A stretch of DNA of 6,568 bases from Lachnospiraceae bacterium (GTDB lineage Bacteria > Bacillota > Clostridia > Lachnospirales > Lachnospiraceae), in the NCBI GenBank assembly GCA_900770785.1, contig CAAGLJ010000081.1, forward strand, positions 1-6,568. The letters are read 5' to 3'. Positions 1 to 6,472 of the stretch are shown here, one piece after another. Numbering within the stretch: position 1 is the stretch's first letter; every line of letters begins with the position of its first letter. A model generated the notes under the pieces. That model searched no databases. It was not told the DNA's origin and saw only the letters and a list, made by a program, of their open reading frames with translations. Made by a program: the position numbers and the translations under genes.

Positions 1-1
1 G

Positions 2-1234
2 GCGGAAGGAAAATATAAGGTCTACATCATCGACGAGGTGCATATGCTCTCTATCGGTGCTTTTAATGCCCTGTTAAAAACTCTGGAAGAGCCGCCTTCA
101 TACGTGATTTTTATCCTGGCTACCACTGAGGTTCACAAAATCCCCATTACCATTCTGTCCAGATGCCAGCGCTATGACTTTAAACGAATTACCATAGATA
201 CCATTACAAAACGCCTGCAGGAGCTGATGGAGGCAGAAAACATCCAGGCAGAAGAGAAGGCACTGCGTTTCGTAGCTAAAACGGCAGACGGCTCCATGCG
301 GGATGCCTTAAGCCTTTTGGATCAGTGTATTGCCTTTCATTTTGGTCAGCAGCTGACCTATGATAAGGTACTGGATGTATTAGGGGCTGTGGATACAGAG
401 GTTTTTGGCAGACTGCTGAGACTGGTAATAAACAAAGATGTGTCCGGCTGTATAAAATTACTGGAAGAGGTGGTGATTCAGGGAAGAGAGCTGACTCAGT
501 TTGTTACTGACTTTTCCTGGTATTTACGAAATTTGCTTTTGGTAAAAACATCTGATAATATAGAGGAAATGCTGGACCTTTCCAGGGATAATCTGAAACG
601 TTTAAAAGAAGAAGCCCAGGATATGGATATGGATACGATTTTACGCTATATCCGCATTTTTTCCAGCCTTGCTGCCCAGATGAAATATGCAGCACAGAAG
701 CGGATTTTGGTGGAAATTGCTTTGATTAAGTTATGCAAACCAGAGATGGAAGCCAGTCAGGATTCGCTGCTGGACCGTATCCGCAGCCTGGAAGAGAAGC
801 TGGAGCAGGGAATTGTAACAGTACCGTCCTCTGCGCAGACAGAAGGCACAGGTTCCTCCTACGATAGTGAACAGAAGTCAGCGGCACCCAAAGTACTTCC
901 GAAAGCTATTCCGGAAGATATTAAGCAGGTAGTGGCTAAGTGGCCAGGTATCCTGGGCAATGCAGGTACGCCGTTGAAAAATCACCTGAAACGTGTTCGG
1001 CTCAGTATGGGAGAAAATGGTCAGCTATTAATGATTGTAGAAGAGGGTATTTCCTATGATTATCTGACCAAATATGAAGAGCATAAGGAAGCAGTGATCC
1101 GATTAATAGAGGACTATCTGGGAAAGGCAGTGGAAATAGAAATCCGTCCCCTGGAGGAAAACAGACAATTTGAAGCAAGCTATGTTGATTTGAGCAAACT
1201 CATCAATATGGAAATAGAAGAAGAGGATAATTAA
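2..1234 (+). CDS. dnaX: DNA polymerase III subunit gamma/tau (clamp loader), 5'-truncated by the window edge
   Basis: This is the ATPase motor of the clamp loader, which opens and loads the beta sliding clamp and, as tau, ties the polymerase cores together. The frame is open from base 2 and gives 410 visible residues. About 115 N-terminal residues, including the Walker A loop and zinc-binding cysteines, lie upstream. Visible landmarks, counted from the first in-frame codon, are Walker B DEVH at residues 11-14, sensor 1 ATTE near 40-43, the SRC arginine-finger motif at 53-55, and sensor 2 GSMRDALSLLDQ with its arginine at 100. A helical collar domain follows (about 110-225). A Ser/Thr/Gln-rich linker (about 265-300) leads to a C-terminal domain of about 110 residues. 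Total length would be about 525, usual for Firmicutes. No run of six or more A occurs here, so an A AAA AAG frameshift site for a short gamma form is not visible. ybaB starts 17 bases downstream. Confidence 0.97.
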   Translation, partial: AEGKYKVYIIDEVHMLSIGAFNALLKTLEEPPSYVIFILATTEVHKIPITILSRCQRYDFKRITIDTITKRLQELMEAENIQAEEKALRFVAKTADGSMRDALSLLDQCIAFHFGQQLTYDKVLDVLGAVDTEVFGRLLRLVINKDVSGCIKLLEEVVIQGRELTQFVTDFSWYLRNLLLVKTSDNIEEMLDLSRDNLKRLKEEAQDMDMDTILRYIRIFSSLAAQMKYAAQKRILVEIALIKLCKPEMEASQDSLLDRIRSLEEKLEQGIVTVPSSAQTEGTGSSYDSEQKSAAPKVLPKAIPEDIKQVVAKWPGILGNAGTPLKNHLKRVRLSMGENGQLLMIVEEGISYDYLTKYEEHKEAVIRLIEDYLGKAVEIEIRPLEENRQFEASYVDLSKLINMEIEEEDN

Positions 1235-1251
1235 AATAAAAGGAGAGTAAA

Positions 1252-1596
1252 ATGGCAAAAAGAGGTGGATTTCCGGGAGGAATGCCCGGTAATATGAATA
1301 ATCTGATGAAGCAGGCACAGCGTATGCAGCGTCAGATGGAGGAAAATCAGAGAGAATTGGAAGCAGCAGAATTTACAGCCAAAGCAGGAGGCGGTGCGGT
1401 AGAAGTAACCGTTACCGGTAAAAAGGTGATAACCAAAATCTCCATCTCAAAGGATGTGGTTGATCCGGATGATGTGGAAATGCTGGAAGATTTGATTATG
1501 GCAGCAGTCAATGAAGCCATTAAAATGGCTGAAGAGGCAAGCTCTGCCATGATGGGAAAAATGACTGCTGGCCTGGGCGGAGGTATGCCCTTCTAA
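1252..1596 (+). CDS. ybaB: YbaB/EbfC family nucleoid-associated DNA-binding protein
   Basis: This is a small dimeric protein of the YbaB/EbfC family, whose members bind DNA and are co-transcribed with dnaX and recR in many bacteria. The product has 114 residues, against about 100-115 in the family. A Gly/Met-rich N-terminus (1-16) is followed by a helix MKQAQRMQRQMEENQREL (about 19-36). The family core comes next: FTAKAGGGAVEVTVTG (41-56), then ISISKDVVDPDDVEMLEDL (63-81) and a long C-terminal helix ending in a Gly-rich tail. The ATG is preceded by AGGAG at 1241-1245 with a six-base spacer, a good ribosome site. The gene sits 17 bases after dnaX and its stop codon overlaps the recR start, so the three are very probably one operon. 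The identification is firm. The in vivo role in this lineage is not established; a link to recombination is inferred from the context. Confidence 0.96.
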   Translation: MAKRGGFPGGMPGNMNNLMKQAQRMQRQMEENQRELEAAEFTAKAGGGAVEVTVTGKKVITKISISKDVVDPDDVEMLEDLIMAAVNEAIKMAEEASSAMMGKMTAGLGGGMPF

Positions 1597-2192
1597 TGGA
1601 TCTGTACAGCGGACATATTAACAAGCTAATAACGGAACTGGCATCTTTGCCGGGAATTGGAGAAAAGTCGGCGGCAAGGCTGGCTTTTCATTTAATTAAT
1701 ATGCCGGGGCCTAAGGTGGAGAGGCTTGCACATACCATTCTGGAAGCCAAAGAGCATGTACAGTACTGTAAAGAGTGCTTTACCCTGACGGATCAGGAGC
1801 TGTGCCCCGTCTGTGCCAGTGAAAAAAGAGATCACAGTACGATTATGGTCGTGGAAAATACCCGGGATCTGGCAGCCTATGAAAAGACAGGAAAATACGA
1901 AGGAATTTATCATGTACTTCATGGTGCTATTTCCCCTATGATTGGAATTGGTCCTAACGATATTAAACTGAAGGAGCTTTTGCAGCGGCTTCAGGGGGAG
2001 GTAAAGGAAGTTATTATTGCCACCAATTCCAGCCTGGAGGGAGAAACCACAGCCATGTACATAAGTAAGCTAATCAAGCCTACAGGCGTAAAGGTGACCA
2101 GAATTGCCAGTGGCGTACCTGTAGGCGGAGATCTGGAGTACATTGATGAGGTAACTTTACTTCGGGCCCTGGAAGGACGAATTGAACTGTAG
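1596..2192 (+). CDS. recR: Recombination mediator protein RecR
   Basis: RecR works with RecO (and RecF) to load RecA onto SSB-coated single-stranded DNA at gaps and stalled forks. The product has 198 residues, the normal family length. Domains appear in the expected order. The helix-hairpin-helix region LASLPGIGEKSAARLAFHL spans residues 15-33. A four-cysteine zinc finger uses Cys58, Cys61, Cys70 and Cys73. The TOPRIM domain runs from about 80 to 175, with VVEN near 85 and ATNSSLEGETTAMYI at 142-156. The C-terminal signature ASGVPVGGDLEYIDEVTLLR lies at 171-190. The start ATG shares its first base with the last base of the ybaB stop (TAATG). The nearest Shine-Dalgarno match, GGAGG at 1579-1583, is 12 bases away, which is long, so translational coupling to ybaB is likely. 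No terminator is visible before galM. Confidence 0.98.
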   Translation: MDLYSGHINKLITELASLPGIGEKSAARLAFHLINMPGPKVERLAHTILEAKEHVQYCKECFTLTDQELCPVCASEKRDHSTIMVVENTRDLAAYEKTGKYEGIYHVLHGAISPMIGIGPNDIKLKELLQRLQGEVKEVIIATNSSLEGETTAMYISKLIKPTGVKVTRIASGVPVGGDLEYIDEVTLLRALEGRIEL

Positions 2193-2253
2193 AGACAGGT
2201 GGCTTCTAAGGAATGGATAACAAGGCGATTTTATCAGGAAAAGGGAGGTATAT

Positions 2254-3288
2254 ATGCAAATAGAGAGTTTTGGAAAAACAAAAGACGGAAACGAAGTATT
2301 TCTCTATACTCTGGAAAACAGCAAAGGAATGAAGGCTTCCATTACCAACTATGGCGCCAACCTGGTACGCCTCCTTGTCCCTGATAAAAAGAAGGAGATA
2401 AAAGATGTGGTTCTGGGATTTGATTCCGTTTCCGGATATGAAAGCAATCCCAGCTTTTTTGGTGCATTGATCGGTCCCAGTGCTAACCGAATCGGTGGAG
2501 CGGCTTTTACCCTTAATGGAAAAACCTATACCTTAAAGAAAAATAACGGAGAAAACAACCTGCACAGTGATGAAGAAAAAGCCTCCCATAAAAGAATTTG
2601 GGAGGTACAAAACGGTACAGAATGTCTTTGCCTTACCCTAAGCATTGCTGATGGTGAAATGGGGTTTCCCGGAAATAAAGATTTTAAAGTAACCTATACC
2701 CTAACCGAACAAAACGAACTGAAAATCCACTACGAGGTTACCAGCGACCAGGATACTATAATTAATCCCACCAACCACTCTTATTTTAATTTAAAAGGTC
2801 ATGGTGAAGGCAATATCATGGATCACAAAATCACTCTACAGGCCGCTTTCTATACTCCCGCAGATAAGACTTCCATTCCTATAGGGGAAATTACTTCTGT
2901 TGAGGGAACGCCTATGGATTTGAGAGAAGAAACGAAAATAGGAGAGAAAATTGACTCTGATTTTGAACAGCTGCAGTTTGCCGGTGGTTATGACCATAAC
3001 TGGGTAACGGACAGCTGCAACGGTGAGATTCGTCGGATTGCTGTAGTAAAAGCACCCCGGGATTTACGAATCATGGAAGTCTATACAGATTTGCCCGGAG
3101 TACAGTTTTACGCGGGAAATTTCATTGATGAGCAGATCGGGAAGGAAGGAGCAGCCTATGGAAAACGAAGCGGCCTTTGTCTGGAAACCCAGTTTTACCC
3201 GGACAGCATCCATAAGCCCGGATTTCCTTCGGTAGTATTTGGGCCAAAAAGAAAATATGAGTCTACTACTATATATAAATTTGTATGA
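2254..3288 (+). CDS. galM: Aldose 1-epimerase (galactose mutarotase)
   Basis: This enzyme interconverts the alpha and beta anomers of aldoses such as galactose and glucose, feeding the Leloir pathway in the cytoplasm. The product has 344 residues, typical of the family. By comparison with the well-studied Lactococcus lactis GalM, the catalytic set is present: Arg79 in SANRI, His104 in NNLH, catalytic-acid His175 in NPTNHSYFNL, Asp247 in GGYDHNW, and catalytic-base Glu311 in LCLETQFYPD. The segment after NNLH reads SDEEKASHKRIW instead of the more common Gly/Pro-rich turn, a small departure in a surface loop. AGGGAGG at 2242-2248, five bases before the ATG, supports this start. The gene lies 61 bases after recR with no terminator between, so read-through from the dnaX operon is likely. 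No galK, galT or sugar transporter is adjacent, so the physiological sugar cannot be inferred from context. Confidence 0.95.
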   Translation: MQIESFGKTKDGNEVFLYTLENSKGMKASITNYGANLVRLLVPDKKKEIKDVVLGFDSVSGYESNPSFFGALIGPSANRIGGAAFTLNGKTYTLKKNNGENNLHSDEEKASHKRIWEVQNGTECLCLTLSIADGEMGFPGNKDFKVTYTLTEQNELKIHYEVTSDQDTIINPTNHSYFNLKGHGEGNIMDHKITLQAAFYTPADKTSIPIGEITSVEGTPMDLREETKIGEKIDSDFEQLQFAGGYDHNWVTDSCNGEIRRIAVVKAPRDLRIMEVYTDLPGVQFYAGNFIDEQIGKEGAAYGKRSGLCLETQFYPDSIHKPGFPSVVFGPKRKYESTTIYKFV

Positions 3289-3317
3289 AGCAGGACTTTA
3301 TCCTATAATCAGTAATC

Positions 3318-3350
3318 AGGCAGCGTGGCATACCCACGCTGCTTTGTCTT
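3318..3350 (+). terminator. Intrinsic terminator after galM
   Basis: A strong stem is formed by CAGCGTGG (3321-3328) and CCACGCTG (3334-3341), with a five-base loop. It can be extended outward by G3320-C3342, a G-U pair and an A-U pair. The tract that follows, CTTTGTCTT, is T-rich but interrupted. The hairpin lies about 30 bases after the galM stop and closes the dnaX-ybaB-recR-galM unit. Confidence 0.8.
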
Positions 3351-3362
3351 GTCGAAAGAAAC

Positions 3363-3392
3363 TTGTCCATCTCTGACAGGATTTGCTAAATT
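3363..3392 (+). promoter_or_regulatory. Possible weak promoter for the LysM gene
   Basis: TTGTCC (3363-3368) and TAAATT (3387-3392) are separated by 18 bases and lie between the galM terminator and the LysM gene. Both hexamers match consensus only in part. A promoter is needed somewhere in this gap because the upstream unit terminates. This is the best-spaced pair I found, but the exact site is uncertain. Confidence 0.3.
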
Positions 3393-3426
3393 GTCCTTTT
3401 TTCAAGTGCTATATTGAAAAGAAAAA

Positions 3427-3432
3427 AGGTGG
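3427..3432 (+). promoter_or_regulatory. Ribosome binding site that fixes the start of the LysM protein
   Basis: AGGTGG lies eight bases before the ATG at 3441, which makes that ATG the likely start. The open frame extends nine codons upstream to a TTG at 3414, but no good ribosome site precedes that TTG and the extension would itself encode this Shine-Dalgarno sequence. Confidence 0.7.
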
Positions 3433-3440
3433 TAAACAAA

Positions 3441-4520
3441 ATGGCCAGAATGGATCATGTGATGCAAATCGGTAAACCGGGAGAAGCGCCAAAGGTTTAT
3501 CTTGAAGATTATGTCTATACCTACCTGAAACGGCAGGAAAATATGGAAAAGAAAAAATATTACCTCTATGGAGAACGAGAAGGCAGTCAGGCTCTGGAGA
3601 AGCTGTACATATACGGTATTTCTGATTCATTAAAGGAGGAAAACACCTATTTTAAGGACTATTATCCACAGGGAATTCTAAAAATACAGGATGGAGAAAA
3701 AATTCTGGTTAATCGGAAGGGGCAGGAAAAACACATTACCGGATTTTTTGTTTTTTATGCACCCAATCAGGCCATGCAGGAATATCTGGTGGATACCAGT
3801 GCAGGAGGAAGAGAAGAGGAAAAAAATGAAAGCAAGCCGACCAGACAGTTTACCGGAAAAAGACTTCCTGTTCGGGAAAAAATCATTTTACCTTCCAACA
3901 GCTTTAAGAGAACAAAACAGAAACTGGACTTTGGCAGCCTGATTTTTTATGCAGGCTGTCTGGCGGCGCTTTTACTTTTGGGGACAGCAGTCAGTGGGGG
4001 TAATGGGTACCATAAGCTGGCAGCCTTTAAACAAATGGTTCTGCAGACCATGAGTTTAGCGGAGGATAAAAACAGTGAGGAAGAATTTATTGTGGAAGAG
4101 CAGAGAATCGGTGGAGAAGGATTAAACGATGAAGCCGCTACAGAAGCCACCCCTCTGTCTACTGCTGCAGCGATGGATGCCCAAGAGATGGATGCTCAGG
4201 AAGCAGGACAGGAAACTATACCATCCCATGAGTCGGCTCAAACCGCCATAGCAGCCGGTGATACATCCACAACAGCCAGCGAAGCAGAACCTGCCCAGGA
4301 GGTAATTTCTGCTCAGGTACCCCCCGTAGAAGCTTCCACGGCAGAGGGGGCAAAGGAAGAAGCAAATTACGAAAGCTATATCGTTAAGGAGGGGGATACT
4401 TTGGCAAAAATTTGTAGGGCACGCTATGGTTCCACAGAAAAAATGAAGGAAATCTGTGACTATAACAATATTGAAAACGAAGATTATATTGCCCCGGGAC
4501 AAAAACTCTACCTTCCCTGA
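3441..4520 (+). CDS. Single-pass membrane protein with C-terminal LysM domain
   Basis: The role is unknown; the LysM domain suggests peptidoglycan binding. The chosen ATG gives 359 residues. Residues 1-125 form a folded, probably cytoplasmic domain rich in Tyr and charged residues (VYLEDYVYTYLKRQ at 19-32; YLYGEREGSQALEKLYIYG at 41-59). A Lys/Arg-rich stretch (about 128-162) precedes one membrane segment, LIFYAGCLAALLLLGTAV (167-184). Next comes a long low-complexity Ala/Glu/Gln/Thr linker (about 208-309), including a repeated MDAQE. The LysM domain occupies 311-359, from YESYIVKEGDTLAKI through YNNIENEDYIAPGQKLYLP. There is no N-terminal signal peptide, and positive charge before the segment suggests N-in, C-out topology, with LysM reaching the wall on the linker. 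The N-terminal domain faintly recalls MPN/JAB-like folds, but I see no metal-binding JAMM motif, so this is only a suggestion. DUF5711 and CvpA-like genes follow on the same strand. Confidence 0.88.
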   Translation: MARMDHVMQIGKPGEAPKVYLEDYVYTYLKRQENMEKKKYYLYGEREGSQALEKLYIYGISDSLKEENTYFKDYYPQGILKIQDGEKILVNRKGQEKHITGFFVFYAPNQAMQEYLVDTSAGGREEEKNESKPTRQFTGKRLPVREKIILPSNSFKRTKQKLDFGSLIFYAGCLAALLLLGTAVSGGNGYHKLAAFKQMVLQTMSLAEDKNSEEEFIVEEQRIGGEGLNDEAATEATPLSTAAAMDAQEMDAQEAGQETIPSHESAQTAIAAGDTSTTASEAEPAQEVISAQVPPVEASTAEGAKEEANYESYIVKEGDTLAKICRARYGSTEKMKEICDYNNIENEDYIAPGQKLYLP

Positions 4521-4528
4521 TAAAAATA

Positions 4529-4537
4529 TGGTATAAT
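4529..4537 (+). promoter_or_regulatory. Extended -10 promoter for the DUF5711 and CvpA-like genes
   Basis: TGGTATAAT combines a TGn extension (4529-4531) with a perfect TATAAT (4532-4537). It begins nine bases after the LysM gene stop and 46 bases before the next ATG. No good -35 hexamer stands at the right distance: the region near 4509-4514 reads TACCTT. This is usual for extended -10 promoters. Transcription would start near 4544, by a run of C. Confidence 0.55.
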
Positions 4538-4582
4538 GTACCCCCCTATAAAATATTTATTGCACCAAAGACAGAGGTAGCT

Positions 4583-5776
4583 ATGGCTCAAATCAAACAA
4601 TTTGTTCCCCGAAAAGGAAATACAGATAACAAAATGGAATTTGAACAAAAAATAAAAAAGTACAGGAGGACCCGTTTTCTTAAAACAGGTATAAGCATTA
4701 TCATCATTCTGCTTGCAGTGGGCTTCGCTTATTTTTACTGGGACAATGCGGTTTATACTTCTTATTCGCCAATCAGTACAGCAAAAAGGAGTGGTGCAAG
4801 CGACAGTACCTGCCTGAACCATAACGGCAGAATTATCACCTATAGCAAAGATGGTATCAGCAGTATGGATGCCAGGGGAAACGTCATCTGGAATGAAACC
4901 TATCAGATGCAAAAGCCCATCGTCCATATTAATGAAAATGCGGTAGCAGTGGGAGACTACAGAGGAAATGTCATTTATGTTATGAATGAAAAGGGAAAGG
5001 CAGGCGAAATAAATACCAATCTGCCAATTCGGGATTTTTGCGTTTCCAAAACAGGGATAGTGGCAGCAGTTTTGGAGGACAGTAAGCTGACCCGCCTTAA
5101 CGTATATAATGCTGCTGGGACGGAACTGGTAAAATCAGAGAGCCGAATGAATCAGAATGGATACCCTATTGCACTGGCCTTATCCGATAATGGAGAGGTA
5201 ATGATGGTTTCCTATTTATACGTTGACAGCGGAAGCATGAAGTCCAGTGTTGCTTTTTACAATTTTTCTGACATTGGGCAGAACAATGTGGATCGACTGG
5301 TGAGCGGAAATGACTATGCAGGCACAGTGGTTCCCTATGTGGGATTTCTGGGAAAGGATGCAGCTTTTGCGGTCGGAGACAATAGAATCAGTTTTTACAG
5401 TGGGGAAGAAAAGCCGGTCAGTGTGGCAGAAAAACTTCTGAGTGAAGAAATTCAGGGAGTATATGCTGGTAATGAACATGTGGCTCTGGTTTATCTGGAT
5501 ACTACAGGCGCAAGCCTGTATCGAATGGATGTCTATGATAAAAGAGGAAATTCGGTTCTCAGCCGGAATATCGACATGGAATTTCAGAACATTCTTCTGG
5601 AAAAAAACTATATTATGATTTACAACGAAAATGAATGTGTTATGTACAGTATGTCCGGCAGACAAAAATACAAAGGTACCTTTGCCAAAAATGTAAGCCT
5701 CCTGATTCCCACAGAGAGAAATAAGCGTTTTATCATGGTGACGACAGATTCCATAGATATGATAGAGTTAAACTGA
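4583..5776 (+). CDS. DUF5711 family membrane-anchored protein, probable beta-propeller
   Basis: The function is not known. The product has 397 residues. A basic N-terminus (KKYRRTRFLK, 25-34) precedes one membrane segment, TGISIIIILLAVGFAYFYW (35-53), which gives N-in, C-out topology with about 340 residues outside. That outer part carries repeated short beta-strand units with turns such as YSKDGISSMDARGNVIW (87-103), VAVGDYRGNVIYVMNEKG (121-138), LNVYNAAGTELV (172-183), FAVGDNRISFYSG (262-274) and MDVYDKRGNSVLS (315-327). These resemble the blades of PQQ/WD40-like propellers. The match to DUF5711 is from memory of the family's layout and neighbourhood. The ATG has GAGGT at 4574-4578 with a short four-base spacer. 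A later in-frame ATG at 4634 (MEFEQK) has a worse ribosome site. The gene follows the LysM gene by 62 bases and precedes the CvpA-like gene by 18. A scaffold or sensor role at the membrane is inference. Confidence 0.85.
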   Translation: MAQIKQFVPRKGNTDNKMEFEQKIKKYRRTRFLKTGISIIIILLAVGFAYFYWDNAVYTSYSPISTAKRSGASDSTCLNHNGRIITYSKDGISSMDARGNVIWNETYQMQKPIVHINENAVAVGDYRGNVIYVMNEKGKAGEINTNLPIRDFCVSKTGIVAAVLEDSKLTRLNVYNAAGTELVKSESRMNQNGYPIALALSDNGEVMMVSYLYVDSGSMKSSVAFYNFSDIGQNNVDRLVSGNDYAGTVVPYVGFLGKDAAFAVGDNRISFYSGEEKPVSVAEKLLSEEIQGVYAGNEHVALVYLDTTGASLYRMDVYDKRGNSVLSRNIDMEFQNILLEKNYIMIYNENECVMYSMSGRQKYKGTFAKNVSLLIPTERNKRFIMVTTDSIDMIELN

Positions 5777-5794
5777 TTACAGAAAGAGAAGAGT

Positions 5795-6268
5795 ATGAAT
5801 ATTACCTTGATTATCGTCTTTTTGATTCTTATTTTATTTTGCCTGCGAGGCTGTCATAGGGGAATGACGAAGGAGATTTCCGGTTTGATTGCCTGGGCGG
5901 TCACCCTGTTCGTAATCTCTTTGATTATCATGCTTTACAGCAGCCTTAAAACCAGCGAAACCAGAAATACCATTTATTCCATTATCATTCTGGTTCTGAT
6001 CGGCTTTATTTATGGTGTTGTTCGCTTCATCCTCAAATCGGCAAAGTTCATTTCCAAATTGCCGGTTTTTCATTTGCTGGATCAGCTCCTGGGGGTGGCA
6101 GTGGGGCTGGGCGAGGGAATTTTAATTATCTGGCTGTTGTACGTTCTGAATGGAGCAGGATTATTTGGAAGCTTTGGCAGTATAATTTATCAGGACACAG
6201 CAAATAGTGTAATTTTATCCCTTCTATACGAATATAATTATCTGGCAAAGGTAATTGCTGCATTATAA
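5795..6268 (+). CDS. CvpA family integral membrane protein
   Basis: This is a small inner-membrane protein of 157 residues; E. coli CvpA has about 162. Four hydrophobic segments are visible, at about 2-17, 28-49, 60-80 and 97-119. The first loop carries RGCHRGMTKEISGLIAW (18-34), matching the family's Arg-Gly-x-x-x-Glu region. PVFHLLDQLLGVAVGLGEG (90-108) matches the conserved stretch with Asp and paired glycines before the last segment. Family members are needed for colicin V production in E. coli and have been linked to envelope and bile-salt tolerance in enteric bacteria. The biochemical activity is unclear. The ribosome site is weak (an AGAGAAGAG stretch at about 5785-5793), and the gene starts 18 bases after the DUF5711 stop, so co-transcription is likely. 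No terminator is seen after it: rRNA-type promoter elements begin 24 bases beyond the stop codon. Confidence 0.87.
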   Translation: MNITLIIVFLILILFCLRGCHRGMTKEISGLIAWAVTLFVISLIIMLYSSLKTSETRNTIYSIIILVLIGFIYGVVRFILKSAKFISKLPVFHLLDQLLGVAVGLGEGILIIWLLYVLNGAGLFGSFGSIIYQDTANSVILSLLYEYNYLAKVIAAL

Positions 6269-6291
6269 AAAAACAGGAGAGCATTAATTGC

Positions 6292-6320
6292 TTGACAAAA
6301 GAAGAGACAGGTGTTAGGAT
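6292..6320 (+). promoter_or_regulatory. Promoter P1 of a predicted rRNA operon
   Basis: A perfect -35 TTGACA (6292-6297), a 17-base spacer and TAGGAT (6315-6320) make a good vegetative promoter. It lies immediately after the CvpA-like gene and 92 bases upstream of a second promoter of the same design. No open reading frame follows within the window, which fits the first of tandem rRNA promoters. Confidence 0.7.
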
Positions 6321-6350
6321 AAAACTCCACCACCCAAAACAAAGGCTTTT

Positions 6351-6381
6351 GAAAATTTCTTTAAAAAAAATTTAAAAAAGA
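6351..6381 (+). promoter_or_regulatory. A-tract UP-like element upstream of P2
   Basis: This stretch is almost wholly A and T, with three A-tracts at 6352-6355, 6363-6370 and 6374-6379. Their centres are about 10-13 bases apart, so the DNA may be intrinsically curved. It ends just before the P2 -35 hexamer, where UP elements contact the RNA polymerase alpha subunits. Its role is inferred from position and composition. Confidence 0.6.
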
Positions 6382-6383
6382 AG

Positions 6384-6412
6384 TTGACAAAGGAAAATGG
6401 CTGTGGTAGTAT
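6384..6412 (+). promoter_or_regulatory. Promoter P2 of a predicted rRNA operon
   Basis: The -35 is TTGACA (6384-6389), the spacer is 17 bases, and the -10 is TAGTAT (6407-6412) with a TGn extension at 6404-6406. The A-tract element stands directly upstream. Transcription should begin near 6418-6420. This is the strongest promoter in the window and its layout is typical of rRNA operons in Firmicutes. Confidence 0.8.
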
Positions 6413-6418
6413 GAGTAA

Positions 6419-6450
6419 GCTGTCGCAAGGGCAAATGCCTAAGACACAGC
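6419..6450 (+). promoter_or_regulatory. First leader hairpin at the predicted P2 transcript 5' end
   Basis: GCTGT (6419-6423) pairs with ACAGC (6446-6450). Inside, GGC (6430-6432) and GCC (6437-6439) can form a small inner stem around AAAT. The structure would lie at the very 5' end of the P2 transcript. The pairing is modest and was judged by eye. Confidence 0.4.
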
Positions 6451-6452
6451 AC

Positions 6453-6470
6453 ATAAGCCATTGGGCTTAT
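6453..6470 (+). promoter_or_regulatory. BoxB-like stem-loop in the leader
   Basis: ATAAGCC (6453-6459) and GGCTTAT (6464-6470) form a perfect seven-pair stem with an ATTG loop. It lies directly before the boxA-like element, the relative position of the boxB hairpin in bacterial rRNA leaders. Confidence 0.5.
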
Positions 6471-6472
6471 AA

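Noticed and set aside
2..1234. Programmed -1 frameshift site in dnaX for a short gamma subunit
   Set aside because: The longest A run in the visible part is five bases and no A AAA AAG heptamer was found, so a gamma form by this route is not supported.
2199..2384. 61-codon open frame starting with GTG between recR and galM
   Set aside because: It overlaps most of its length with the start of galM in another frame, has no good ribosome site, and its product resembles nothing I know.
3414..3440. Upstream TTG start for the LysM protein, adding nine residues
   Set aside because: No ribosome site precedes the TTG, and the extension contains the AGGTGG that serves the ATG at 3441.
4122..4502. Long minus-strand open frame opposite the LysM gene
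   Set aside because: It is the antisense shadow of the Ala/Glu-rich linker and LysM region, whose codon bias keeps the opposite frame open. It has no ribosome site or recognisable product.
6288..6317. Nine-codon frame starting with TTG after AGGAGA at 6275-6280
   Set aside because: The ribosome-site spacing is acceptable, but the frame is very short and coincides with the P1 promoter hexamers, which explain the sequence better.
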